NCBI GenBank assembly: GCA_017569285.1
Contig: CP069419.1
Span: forward strand, 1,798,001-1,862,000
From: Clostridiales bacterium
GTDB taxonomy: Bacteria; Bacillota; Clostridia; Christensenellales; Aristaeellaceae
Direction: 5' to 3'
Length of the DNA: 64,000 nt
Shown: piece after piece, positions 1 to 8,019 of the stretch
Layout of the letters: each line of letters opens with the position of its first letter
Position numbering within the stretch: the stretch's first letter is position 1
Made by a program: the position numbers and the translations under genes
Notes under the pieces: model-generated
The model's database searches: none
Told to the model about the DNA's origin: nothing
The model's input: only the letters and a program-made list of their open reading frames with translations

Positions 1-1
1 G

Positions 2-3000
2 AATTCTCTGCATTCCATCGGTTCTGAGGGGACACGGAAAACCGTGCTGACCCCGGAAGAGATTGCAGCGATCGAAGCGATGGAGAAAAAAAGGGAGGAA
101 GAAAGAAGACTGCAGGAACTGCTGAAGAAGCAGAAGGAAGAAGAAGAGCGGAAAGCAAGAAACAAGAAAATCCTGATCGGATCAATCTGCGGAGTTGCGG
201 CGGCGATTATCCTGCTGGTCGGGGGAATCCTGATTCACCGGAGCGAGGAGAAGAAGAGAGCCTATTCAGCCGGAATTGAACTGCTTGAAGCCGGAAATTA
301 TGACGAGGCGCAGAAAGCCCTGGAAAACTTTGAGGACGGCTATCAGGACGCGAAGGAAAGAAAAGAAGAACTCAGCAAGAAGATCAAGGAAAGGGATAAC
401 AACTTTAGGCAAGCGGAATATTTACGGAAGAACGGCAGTACTGTGGAAAACTTCAACGATGCTGTTAACCTGTACAAACAGATTCAGCCTTATTATCCGG
501 AGGATACCCGGAAAGAGATTGACCAGTACATTGAGGAAAGCCAGAAGAGCGGAAAGCTCCGGGAAGCGGAAAACCTGATGCAGGCAGGCGATTATGACGG
601 AGCGGCAGGCATTTACAATGCATTGGGAGAAACACAGCTTGAAAAAGAAGCTGGCCTTGAAAAGAAGTACCAGGAAGCTTTGGTGCTGATCAATGAGGGT
701 ACTGCGGAATCATATGAAGCTGCGGTGAACGACCTCGATGAACTGCAGACGGAAAAGTACCGGGAAACCATTGTGGCGGAGCTGCTGGAAGAAGTACAGA
801 TGCGGGCTGCTTTTAAGGGAGTATTGGCCATCTACGACCAGAAGGAGTACGCAACAGCGGAGGATCTGTTCGGCCAGCTGAAAGGCTTCGAATTTGAAGA
901 CAATACCGGATCATACAGCGCAGCCGATATGGCAGCGGCATCCAGAAAATGGGACATCTATACCCGCGCCCGGAAGGCGTACGGGGAAAATGACTTCGAA
1001 GGCGCTCTGGAGTTGTTCAGGCAGATTCCCGGTCATGAAGACGCGAACTCGATGGTGAGTACAATCCAGAAAGATATTGAAAACCGGGACAGATTTGATG
1101 AAGCGATCGGCAAAATGAAGGAAGCCGAGCCGTTCTATAAAAGCAGCAACAATAAGGAAAACCTGAGCACGGCAATCAGCCGGTTCACGGACGCGAAAAA
1201 TACGTTCGATTACCTGCCGGCCGGATATACCTATCCCGGAGAAGGTACCTCCGCCAGTGAAAAGGCGAAGGAATGCGAACAGTGGATCAATTTCCTGACG
1301 GGCAGGATTTACCTGCTGGACAGGAGATATGATGAAGCGCAGCCTGTCTTTGAGGCATTGGATGATTCGTTTGCCGGCGGGGAGGCGCTGGAGCGGAAAG
1401 CCGAAGCAAAACGGGGCGAAGCGGAAACGCGTGCCCAGGCGGAAATCATCAGCGGAAATTATGAAGCCGCTGAAAAAATCTATGATGAACTTGGGAAAGA
1501 TGCCAATCAGGCAGAAGCTGTAAAAGCCGGGAAGGAAAAAATCCAGGAATGGCGTGATTATGACGCCGCGGTCGGACTGCTGCAGGCTGCGGTGGAAAAT
1601 GACGCGTACGATGAGGAGATGTTCGACCAGGCAATCCAGGCATTCAGCGCCCTGCAGAATTTTGTCCGGACCGGGACGGAAGACCGCAGTGCCAGGGCCA
1701 TGGTGACGGAAGCCATGAATGCCAAGGAATACAGGCGGGCAGAGGCACTGGAGGCAAAAGACGATTACAGCAGTGCCCTGGAGATTTACCAGAGACTCGG
1801 TGACTATGGGGATTCGGCAGAAAAGGCCATGAATGCACAGGGCCGGCTGAGCGACCGGGACAGTTATGACATGGCGGTTAAAAAGCTGGAAGAGGGGATC
1901 AAAGATATTCACATTGTCCGTTCCCAGGTCTGGGGCCAGAGAATTGAAACGATTTCCGGTGCGAAAGAAACATTTGATGTGTTGGGAAACCGTGGATATG
2001 TGCATCCGGACGGAACACGGGCATCGCAGAGATCGAAGGAATGCCAGAACTGGATTGACTACCTGGAAGCGAGAATTTACCTGAGCCAGTCCGAACCGGA
2101 CTATGTCAACGCCCTGCTTCTCCTGGAGCCCCTGGACACCGGATTTGCGGATGGATGGGCTGGATACTATTGTGCCCAGGCGATGGAAAAGGACGCGGAA
2201 ATCCGTGCGGAAGCAGAGATGGCCAAGGGCGATTTTGAGGCTGCCGGAAAGATTTACGCGGAACTGAGCGAGAAACTGCCCAATGTGGCGGAAGCAGGAA
2301 ATACGGAAGTCCTGAACCGGCAGAAGTATACAGAGGGAACCCAACTGCTGGAAAAGGCACAGCAGGCAGAGGAATACAACGAAGCTGATTTTGAGCAGGC
2401 GATTGCGATCTTTGATGAGCTGGGGACCTATAACGGGAAAGGCCAGGTAACATCCGGCAAGGAAATGGCGGCGACTGCCCGGAAAGCACGGGATTACCGG
2501 ATCGGACTGAATTATGAAACAGCCGGGGATTACCAGGGTGCGCAAAACACATTCAGCAGCCTTGGCGATTATGAGGATGCCAGGGACCGGCTGAAAGTGG
2601 TCCGGACGATCCGGGAAGCAAGGACCACCATGGATACGGACCGGGATTATGAAGGCGCCCTGAGGCAGCTGAACGCGATCAGCGCATATAACCGTCCGGA
2701 AGAAGCAACGATTCAGCAGATGCAGAAGGAATGCAGCCAGCATATTGACTACAGCAACGCCCTCAGGGAGGTACAGAATGGCGACTTTGAAAGTGCCGGC
2801 CGCCGGCTGAGGAAGCTCTCTGAAGAAGGATACAGCGATGCGGATGTGCTGATCGGTCACATCAATACGTACAATGAAGCACAGAGCCTGATGAACATTT
2901 CCAATTACCAGGCGGCGCATGACAAGTTCGCATCCCTGCCGGAAGGCATCTACATTGCTGCCCAGAGAGCCCGGGAATGCCAAAATGAACTGGATTATGC

Positions 3001-5077
3001 CCAGGCCAAGAACATTATGAAGGAAAATCCCAGGGAAGCGGCAAAGATCTTTGAACGACTGGGCTCCCTCCATGACAGTCCGAGCAGCCTTGTAACCTGC
3101 AATAAAATGATCCAGTACGCGGATGCGGTTGCGATGATGAACGCGGGGAATCCGGACGGTGCGCTTGCCCTGCTGCGGGATCTGAATTCAAACGGCGGAT
3201 ATGAGAACAGTGTGCAGCTGGCAAATGAATGCAACCAGATTATCAATTACCGGACAGCCAAGACTTATATGAACCAGGGAAACAGCTATAAGGAGGCATA
3301 TAATCTGTTCGTTTCCCTGGGCGAATATAACGACAGCAAAGCCCTGGCGCATGAATGCGACTTTGAGCTGTTCTGCAGCGAGGTTGCTTCCGGCGGGGCC
3401 ACGTATAAAATGACGAAGCGGGCATACCGGTATATCTTTGAACAGAAAGACCTGGACCGCAACAACAAGGTGCAGTGGGCCAGGGAGATTGAGGTCAATG
3501 ATGTGACAGGCGCATCGCTTGCGACCAGCTTTGCTATGGCACCTCGATTTGCCAACAGCAACCTGACCAACCGGCAGCGGGTGGGCGTCCTGTTTGCGGT
3601 TCTGATGAACAGGGAAATTAATTATAATTCGGATTATAAAGCGACCCTGGAAAAGGAACCGTATCAGGGATCGGAGAACAGCGTGGAATACCTGAATGTG
3701 GGAATGACGGTAAACGCGGTCCTGTGGAACATTATCCATACTCCTGAATTCGCGAATATCTGCCGGGATGACGGCCTGGGCATCGGGGATATTCCCCTGG
3801 AAGAAACCCGGGACCAGAATTACCAGGTCACCCGATTTATTGTAAAGAGCTATCGGGCAGCGCTGAACCGGAATGCTTCCGGATATGAGTTGAATCTGTT
3901 CACGGATTATTACCTGAACCAGAATATGAACATGGAGCAGATCCTGATGGAGTTCCTGACATCCCAGGAAATGCAGAACCGATACCTGAACGATCCGGAT
4001 TATGTAACGATGCTGTTCAGGCTGATGTTCGGCCGGGATCCGGGCGCGGATGAACAGGCCAACCGGGTGAGGGAACTGACGGAAGGCAAGGAACGGCTGG
4101 ACCTGGCGGAGGAACTGATCAGGAGTGTCGAGTGTGCGGAATACCTGGATCAGTTCCGTCTCACAAAAGCGGAACGGGAGAAATACGGCGGAAGCCGCCT
4201 CGGAAAGTACAATGAAGCGCTGAAGGCAATGGAAGAAGGCCGTTACAGCGATGCGCTGGCCGGGTTTAACCAGATGCAGGACTACCTGAACAGCGCGGAA
4301 AAAGCGGATGAATGCGGAACAGCGCTTTTCAGCCGTGAGATTTCCGGCGGCAATCAGGTGAACAACTGTGTTCTCCGGGCATATAAAGAAATTTACCATA
4401 TGACCTGGCTCAGCGAAGGTGATCGGAAGGCTTGGGCGCAGCAGATCCCGAACAGCACGGTGATGAGCGACATCGTGGAAGCGTATGTGTATACGGACGC
4501 GTTCCGCAGCGGAAACATTTCCAACAAGGAGCGGGTTGCTTCCCTCTTCCGGATTATGCTGGGCAGGGGACCGAGCGATGACGCGTACCTGATTGAAATA
4601 CTGGACAAAGGATTCAGCGGAGCTTATGTGGCAAGCCAGCTCCTGGTCAGTCCGGAATGTATGAACCTGTGCGCGCGGGAAGGGCTGGAACAGGGTTCCA
4701 TTACGCTGAAGGAAGCCCGGGATAAAGACCAGAACCTGACGTGGCTTGTCCGGCGCTGCTATCAGTTCGCACTGAACCGGGAACCGGGAGCAGGCGAGTA
4801 TAATATGTGGTGCGACCTTTACCTGAGTGGAAGCACGGACGGAGCCGGACTGATCCAGATGATTATCTGCGGTCCCGAAGCAAGTGCATATCTGCAGGAT
4901 GATGAAGCTTTCTACGATACTCTGTTTGAAATGTCTACCCAGCTGAAGATATATCCGGCGGTTCTTGAACAGCTCAGGTCAGAACGCTATAACGGCAAGA
5001 GCCGGGAGGAAATTGCCGGAATCGTCACAAGTATGGATGAGTGCCGGATTTTCCTGGACAGGAACGGAATACGCTGA
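2..5077 (+). CDS. Giant membrane-anchored TPR protein with C-terminal DUF4214-like repeats (5' end beyond window)
   Basis: The frame is open to the left edge, so the true start probably lies outside the window; an internal GTG at 44 is the first start candidate inside it. Counting from that GTG (1677 residues), a charged Lys/Glu-rich cytoplasmic segment (1-42) precedes one membrane helix (about 43-65). About 1,050 residues of degenerate TPR-like helical repeats follow (pattern G-D-Y-x-x-A, Y-x-D-A). The blocks near residues 411 and 666 resemble each other, so about 255 residues look internally duplicated. Two segments, about 1170-1370 and 1430-1670, carry LFxxLxGRxP-like helices typical of DUF4214. 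The topology suggests an extracytoplasmic scaffold, but the function is unknown. It ends in tandem stops TGA-TAA. Base composition is visibly more AT-rich than in murA downstream. Confidence 0.8.
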   Translation, partial: NSLHSIGSEGTRKTVLTPEEIAAIEAMEKKREEERRLQELLKKQKEEEERKARNKKILIGSICGVAAAIILLVGGILIHRSEEKKRAYSAGIELLEAGNYDEAQKALENFEDGYQDAKERKEELSKKIKERDNNFRQAEYLRKNGSTVENFNDAVNLYKQIQPYYPEDTRKEIDQYIEESQKSGKLREAENLMQAGDYDGAAGIYNALGETQLEKEAGLEKKYQEALVLINEGTAESYEAAVNDLDELQTEKYRETIVAELLEEVQMRAAFKGVLAIYDQKEYATAEDLFGQLKGFEFEDNTGSYSAADMAAASRKWDIYTRARKAYGENDFEGALELFRQIPGHEDANSMVSTIQKDIENRDRFDEAIGKMKEAEPFYKSSNNKENLSTAISRFTDAKNTFDYLPAGYTYPGEGTSASEKAKECEQWINFLTGRIYLLDRRYDEAQPVFEALDDSFAGGEALERKAEAKRGEAETRAQAEIISGNYEAAEKIYDELGKDANQAEAVKAGKEKIQEWRDYDAAVGLLQAAVENDAYDEEMFDQAIQAFSALQNFVRTGTEDRSARAMVTEAMNAKEYRRAEALEAKDDYSSALEIYQRLGDYGDSAEKAMNAQGRLSDRDSYDMAVKKLEEGIKDIHIVRSQVWGQRIETISGAKETFDVLGNRGYVHPDGTRASQRSKECQNWIDYLEARIYLSQSEPDYVNALLLLEPLDTGFADGWAGYYCAQAMEKDAEIRAEAEMAKGDFEAAGKIYAELSEKLPNVAEAGNTEVLNRQKYTEGTQLLEKAQQAEEYNEADFEQAIAIFDELGTYNGKGQVTSGKEMAATARKARDYRIGLNYETAGDYQGAQNTFSSLGDYEDARDRLKVVRTIREARTTMDTDRDYEGALRQLNAISAYNRPEEATIQQMQKECSQHIDYSNALREVQNGDFESAGRRLRKLSEEGYSDADVLIGHINTYNEAQSLMNISNYQAAHDKFASLPEGIYIAAQRARECQNELDYAQAKNIMKENPREAAKIFERLGSLHDSPSSLVTCNKMIQYADAVAMMNAGNPDGALALLRDLNSNGGYENSVQLANECNQIINYRTAKTYMNQGNSYKEAYNLFVSLGEYNDSKALAHECDFELFCSEVASGGATYKMTKRAYRYIFEQKDLDRNNKVQWAREIEVNDVTGASLATSFAMAPRFANSNLTNRQRVGVLFAVLMNREINYNSDYKATLEKEPYQGSENSVEYLNVGMTVNAVLWNIIHTPEFANICRDDGLGIGDIPLEETRDQNYQVTRFIVKSYRAALNRNASGYELNLFTDYYLNQNMNMEQILMEFLTSQEMQNRYLNDPDYVTMLFRLMFGRDPGADEQANRVRELTEGKERLDLAEELIRSVECAEYLDQFRLTKAEREKYGGSRLGKYNEALKAMEEGRYSDALAGFNQMQDYLNSAEKADECGTALFSREISGGNQVNNCVLRAYKEIYHMTWLSEGDRKAWAQQIPNSTVMSDIVEAYVYTDAFRSGNISNKERVASLFRIMLGRGPSDDAYLIEILDKGFSGAYVASQLLVSPECMNLCAREGLEQGSITLKEARDKDQNLTWLVRRCYQFALNREPGAGEYNMWCDLYLSGSTDGAGLIQMIICGPEASAYLQDDEAFYDTLFEMSTQLKIYPAVLEQLRSERYNGKSREEIAGIVTSMDECRIFLDRNGIR

Positions 5078-5133
5078 TAAAAGGAACCCGGATCCCCGTA
5101 TTACCTGACACAGGGACCGTTGATACCGCAATC

Positions 5134-5167
5134 GGGGGACAGGCCGGAAGTGCCTGTCCCCCTTAAT
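5134..5167 (+). terminator. Terminator of the TPR/DUF4214 gene
   Basis: A perfect 11-bp inverted repeat (GGGGGACAGGC / GCCTGTCCCCC) with a 7-nt loop lies about 55 bases after the stop codon. It is followed by a short, weak T-rich tail. Confidence 0.7.
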
Positions 5168-5182
5168 TGTGGGGTGTCAATG

Positions 5183-5211
5183 TTGTCAAGGGGAACAGAA
5201 AAGTGTATAAT
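5183..5211 (+). promoter_or_regulatory. Sigma-A promoter of murA
   Basis: TTGTCA (5183-5188), a 17-bp spacer and a perfect TATAAT (5206-5211) lie about 40 bases before the murA start. Confidence 0.8.
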
Positions 5212-5251
5212 AATTCAAACGATGAACGTTTCCGGAAAGAGGTGAACATCT

Positions 5252-6517
5252 TTGGCCAAAGAGCGGATGCTGGTGACCGGCGGCCATGCGCTGGAGGGAC
5301 AGGTCCGGGTCAGCGGCGGCAAGAACACGGCCGTGGCGGTGATCCCGGCGACCCTGCTGAGCAATGAACCGTGCACGATCGAGAACCTGCCGGATATTGA
5401 GGATGTTCACGCCCTGGCGGATATCCTGAAGGAACTCGGGGCGGAAGTGGATTACGAACCTGGCCGCATGATGCGGGTGGACCCCCGTCCGGCGGAAGGA
5501 ACCAGCATTTCCTATCACAACGCGCAGCGCCTGCGGGCAAGCTACTACCTGCTCGGCGCGCTGCTGGGTCGCTGCGGCCTGGCCAATGTGCCCACCCCCG
5601 GCGGCTGTGAAATCGGCTCCCGGCCGGTGGACCAGCACCTGAAGGGCTTCCAGTCCATCGGGGCGGAAGCGGGGGAAATCGGCGGCATGCTGACGGCGAA
5701 GGCGGACGTCCTCTCCGGCGGCGATGTCTTCTTTGATATGGTCACCGTCGGCGCGACGGTGAACGTCATGCTCGCCGCCGTCAAGGCAAAGGGCAATACC
5801 ACGATCTACAACGCGGCGAAGGAGCCGCATATCGTTGACCTGGCCAACTTCCTCAACAGTATGGGCGCGAAGATCCGCGGCGCCGGTACGGATATCATCC
5901 GCATCCGGGGCGTGCAGTACCTGCACGGAAGCACCTACGCGGTCATCCCGGACCAGATTGAGACGGGCACCCTGATGATCGCCGCGGCGGCGACCGGCGG
6001 GGACGTGGTCATCAACGGCTGTATCCCGACACATATGGACGCCCTGAGCGCGAAACTGCTGGAAATGGGCGTGAAGGTCACGGATTCCGACGATGCGATC
6101 CGCGTGCGGGTGGTCGGCCCCCGGCGGGCGATCAACGTCAAGACGCAGGTGTATCCCGGTTTCCCGACGGACCTGCAGCAGCCGATGAGCGCGCTGCTGA
6201 CCACGGCGAAGGGCACCAGTATCGTGCAGGAAACGATCTTTGAGCAGCGGTTCCGCCACCTGGACGAAATCCGCCGCATGGGCGCGCACGTCCGCGTGAT
6301 GGAGCGCACCGCGATCATCGAGGGAGTGCCGGAGCTGTACGGCGCGCCGATGACGGCGACGGACCTGCGGGCCGGAGCGGCGCTGATCATCGCGAGCCTG
6401 ATGGCCCGCGGAACATCCGAAATCTACGAGCCCCACTATATCGACCGGGGCTATGAGCACATTGAGGACAAGCTCCGTTCCCTGGGAGCGGAAATCAGCC
6501 GGGAGACCGTGCTGTAA
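5252..6517 (+). CDS. murA: UDP-N-acetylglucosamine 1-carboxyvinyltransferase
   Basis: MurA transfers enolpyruvate from PEP to UDP-GlcNAc, the first committed step of peptidoglycan synthesis in the cytoplasm. The 421-residue length is normal for the family. The substrate Lys/Asn motif (SGGKNTA, about 21-27) and the active-site loop PGGCEIGSRPVDQH are present; the catalytic Cys is at position 119, so a fosfomycin-sensitive enzyme is expected. The start is TTG at 5252, supported by an AAAGAGGTG ribosome binding site 8 bases upstream and a consensus promoter. The J-domain gene follows after 15 bases and is probably cotranscribed. Confidence 0.97.
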   Translation: MAKERMLVTGGHALEGQVRVSGGKNTAVAVIPATLLSNEPCTIENLPDIEDVHALADILKELGAEVDYEPGRMMRVDPRPAEGTSISYHNAQRLRASYYLLGALLGRCGLANVPTPGGCEIGSRPVDQHLKGFQSIGAEAGEIGGMLTAKADVLSGGDVFFDMVTVGATVNVMLAAVKAKGNTTIYNAAKEPHIVDLANFLNSMGAKIRGAGTDIIRIRGVQYLHGSTYAVIPDQIETGTLMIAAAATGGDVVINGCIPTHMDALSAKLLEMGVKVTDSDDAIRVRVVGPRRAINVKTQVYPGFPTDLQQPMSALLTTAKGTSIVQETIFEQRFRHLDEIRRMGAHVRVMERTAIIEGVPELYGAPMTATDLRAGAALIIASLMARGTSEIYEPHYIDRGYEHIEDKLRSLGAEISRETVL

Positions 6518-6532
6518 CCGGAGGGGGCAGAG

Positions 6533-7066
6533 ATGAACAATCCGTTCGAGGTGCTGGGCCTGAAGGGCTGGGCGGACCAGGACGAGATCCGGGCGGCGTA
6601 CCGGACGCTGGTCAAGCAGTGCCATCCCGACATGATCCAGGACCCGGTGCAGAAGCAGGAAGCGCAGGACCGCATGGTGGCGCTGAACCTGGCCTATGAG
6701 GAGGCGCTTCGCCTGGCGTCGCCGAAGGCGGCCGCCGCGATCGCGTCCCCCATGGCCGAGATTCCGGCCCCGGCCGCCGTGCTGATGGCGGAGCGGGCGC
6801 TGGCCCGGGACAACCCGGAGGGTGCGCTGCGCCAGTTGATGAAAAGCGACGTGCGGGACGGCGACTGGTACTACATGCAGGGCCGTGTGCTGATGGCCAT
6901 GGAGCAGTACGAAAGCGCGCACCAGTCCTTCCGGGAGGCTGTGCGCCGGTGCCCGGACAACAATATCTACCGCAGCGGCGCGCTGGCTGCGGTGGTCGCC
7001 CAGCGGGAAGCCTCCACGCTGCAGGGGAAATTCAAAAAGGCATTCCGGAAAATCGTAAAGAAATGA
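6533..7066 (+). CDS. Small J-domain protein with a TPR-like C-terminus
   Basis: Residues 1-60 form a J-domain with the diagnostic HPD motif (31-33), which stimulates the ATPase of a DnaK partner. The rest (about 80-150) looks like two TPR-type helical hairpins (ALARDNPEGALRQL, YMQGRVLMAMEQYESA). No Gly/Phe region or zinc-finger domain exists, so this is a type III J-protein rather than DnaJ itself. It is 177 residues, starts at ATG with GGAGGGGGCAGAG upstream, and probably shares the murA transcript. The client and partner are unknown. Confidence 0.88.
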   Translation: MNNPFEVLGLKGWADQDEIRAAYRTLVKQCHPDMIQDPVQKQEAQDRMVALNLAYEEALRLASPKAAAAIASPMAEIPAPAAVLMAERALARDNPEGALRQLMKSDVRDGDWYYMQGRVLMAMEQYESAHQSFREAVRRCPDNNIYRSGALAAVVAQREASTLQGKFKKAFRKIVKK

Positions 7067-7088
7067 ACCGCCGCAGGATGCGGCGGTT
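7066..7088 (+). terminator. Hairpin directly after the J-domain gene
   Basis: A 9-bp stem (AACCGCCGC / GCGGCGGTT) with a 5-nt loop begins at the stop codon. It lacks a strong T-run of its own and probably acts together with the second hairpin downstream. Confidence 0.5.
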
Positions 7089-7103
7089 CCGTTGTTTCAG
7101 GGG

Positions 7104-7137
7104 CTGCTTCCACAGGCGGAAGCGGGTTTTTGTTTTT
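7104..7137 (+). terminator. Rho-independent terminator between convergent genes
   Basis: A GCTTCC / GGAAGC hairpin is followed by GGG and the T-rich run TTTTTGTTTTT. It terminates the murA/J-domain transcript and overlaps the last codons of the convergent phosphatase gene. Confidence 0.7.
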
Positions 7138-7828
7138 ACATATCGGCCAGGCGGTGGTAGCTGGTGCCGTGGATGTGCCTTCCGTCATTGCCCAGCTCCA
7201 GGCAGGGCAGCGCGGCGGCGCCGGGGTTCCGGTCCATCCGGATAATGGTGATGCCGGTGAACTCCAGGTGCAGCAGCGCGCACACATACGGGAACGGCAG
7301 GTTCAGGATATGGCCCATCGCCGCGGCGGAGGATCCCCCGTGGCTGAACAGCGCCACCGTCCGCTGCCGGTTGTCCGGCAGGGTGCTCCGGTAGTAGAAG
7401 CCGTCCCGGACGTATCCGAGTCCTTCCAGCCACTTGTCGATGCCCTCTTCGACCTGGCGGACGTTCTCCGTTACGATGTTGTTTTTGAAATACGGGTGCT
7501 CCGCCCAGTCCGGCCGGTTTAGGTTCCAGTTCTGCCGGGCCAGCTCATCCGCGATGTCCCACGGGTGGCCGTTCGAAAAGATCGGTTCTCCATCGGCACT
7601 GCCCCAGTTCAGCTCGTGCATGAAGTCCAGCGTTTTCACCGGCAGGCCCAGCTCTTCCGACGCGGCGGCCGCGGTCTGCTGCGCGCGGCCCATGGGGGAA
7701 GACCAGATTTCCTCAATCCCTTCCTCCCGGAGGCGGACGGCGGCCTGCTTGGCTTGGATGAGTCCTTTTTCCGTCAGGCAGTCATGGGCGTAATCCGGGT
7801 CTCCGTGGCGGACAAATACAATGCGCAT
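7136..7828 (-). CDS. Histidine phosphatase (phosphoglycerate mutase-like) family protein
   Basis: The N-terminus MRIVFVRHGDPDY carries the RHG phosphohistidine motif (residues 7-9). A second conserved patch, SSPMGRAQQTA (about 44-54), supplies the phosphate-binding Arg, and a later FSHGGSS supplies the second catalytic His. At 230 residues it is a typical cytoplasmic member of branch 1. The superfamily includes phosphoglycerate mutases, cobalamin-pathway phosphatases and broad phosphatases; nothing here fixes the substrate. It is a single-gene unit with its own consensus promoter, convergent with the murA operon and divergent from alaS. Confidence 0.9.
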   Translation of the reverse strand: MRIVFVRHGDPDYAHDCLTEKGLIQAKQAAVRLREEGIEEIWSSPMGRAQQTAAAASEELGLPVKTLDFMHELNWGSADGEPIFSNGHPWDIADELARQNWNLNRPDWAEHPYFKNNIVTENVRQVEEGIDKWLEGLGYVRDGFYYRSTLPDNRQRTVALFSHGGSSAAAMGHILNLPFPYVCALLHLEFTGITIIRMDRNPGAAALPCLELGNDGRHIHGTSYHRLADM

Positions 7829-7862
7829 ATATTCCCTCCGTGGGTGCGGTCTTTACCCGCCC

Positions 7863-7891
7863 ATTGTATCCGCCGGTAAACCGGATGTCAA
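7863..7891 (-). promoter_or_regulatory. Sigma-A promoter of the histidine phosphatase gene
   Basis: Read on the minus strand, TTGACA (7886-7891), a 17-bp spacer and TACAAT (7863-7868). Confidence 0.8.
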
Positions 7892-7938
7892 CCGCCGCCG
7901 GACAGATGCCGGATATTGCCTCAAAGCCTTGATTTTTC

Positions 7939-7967
7939 TTGCAATCAGCCGGGCGTTTTGCTATAAT
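7939..7967 (+). promoter_or_regulatory. Sigma-A promoter of alaS
   Basis: TTGCAA (7939-7944), a 17-bp spacer and TATAAT (7962-7967). The predicted leader is only about 45 nt, too short for a T-box. Confidence 0.8.
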
Positions 7968-8019
7968 GTCCGGGTACGTTTGAAGATCATTCGGGTCTTG
8001 ATCCGGAAGGAGTTTGAGT

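Noticed and set aside
911-3073. A 720-codon minus-strand open frame opposite the TPR protein
   Set aside because: It mirrors repetitive coding sequence, has no start signals and no recognisable domain.
7964-8019. A T-box leader of alaS
   Set aside because: The leader from the predicted start site is only about 45 nt and has no T-box sequence or antiterminator.
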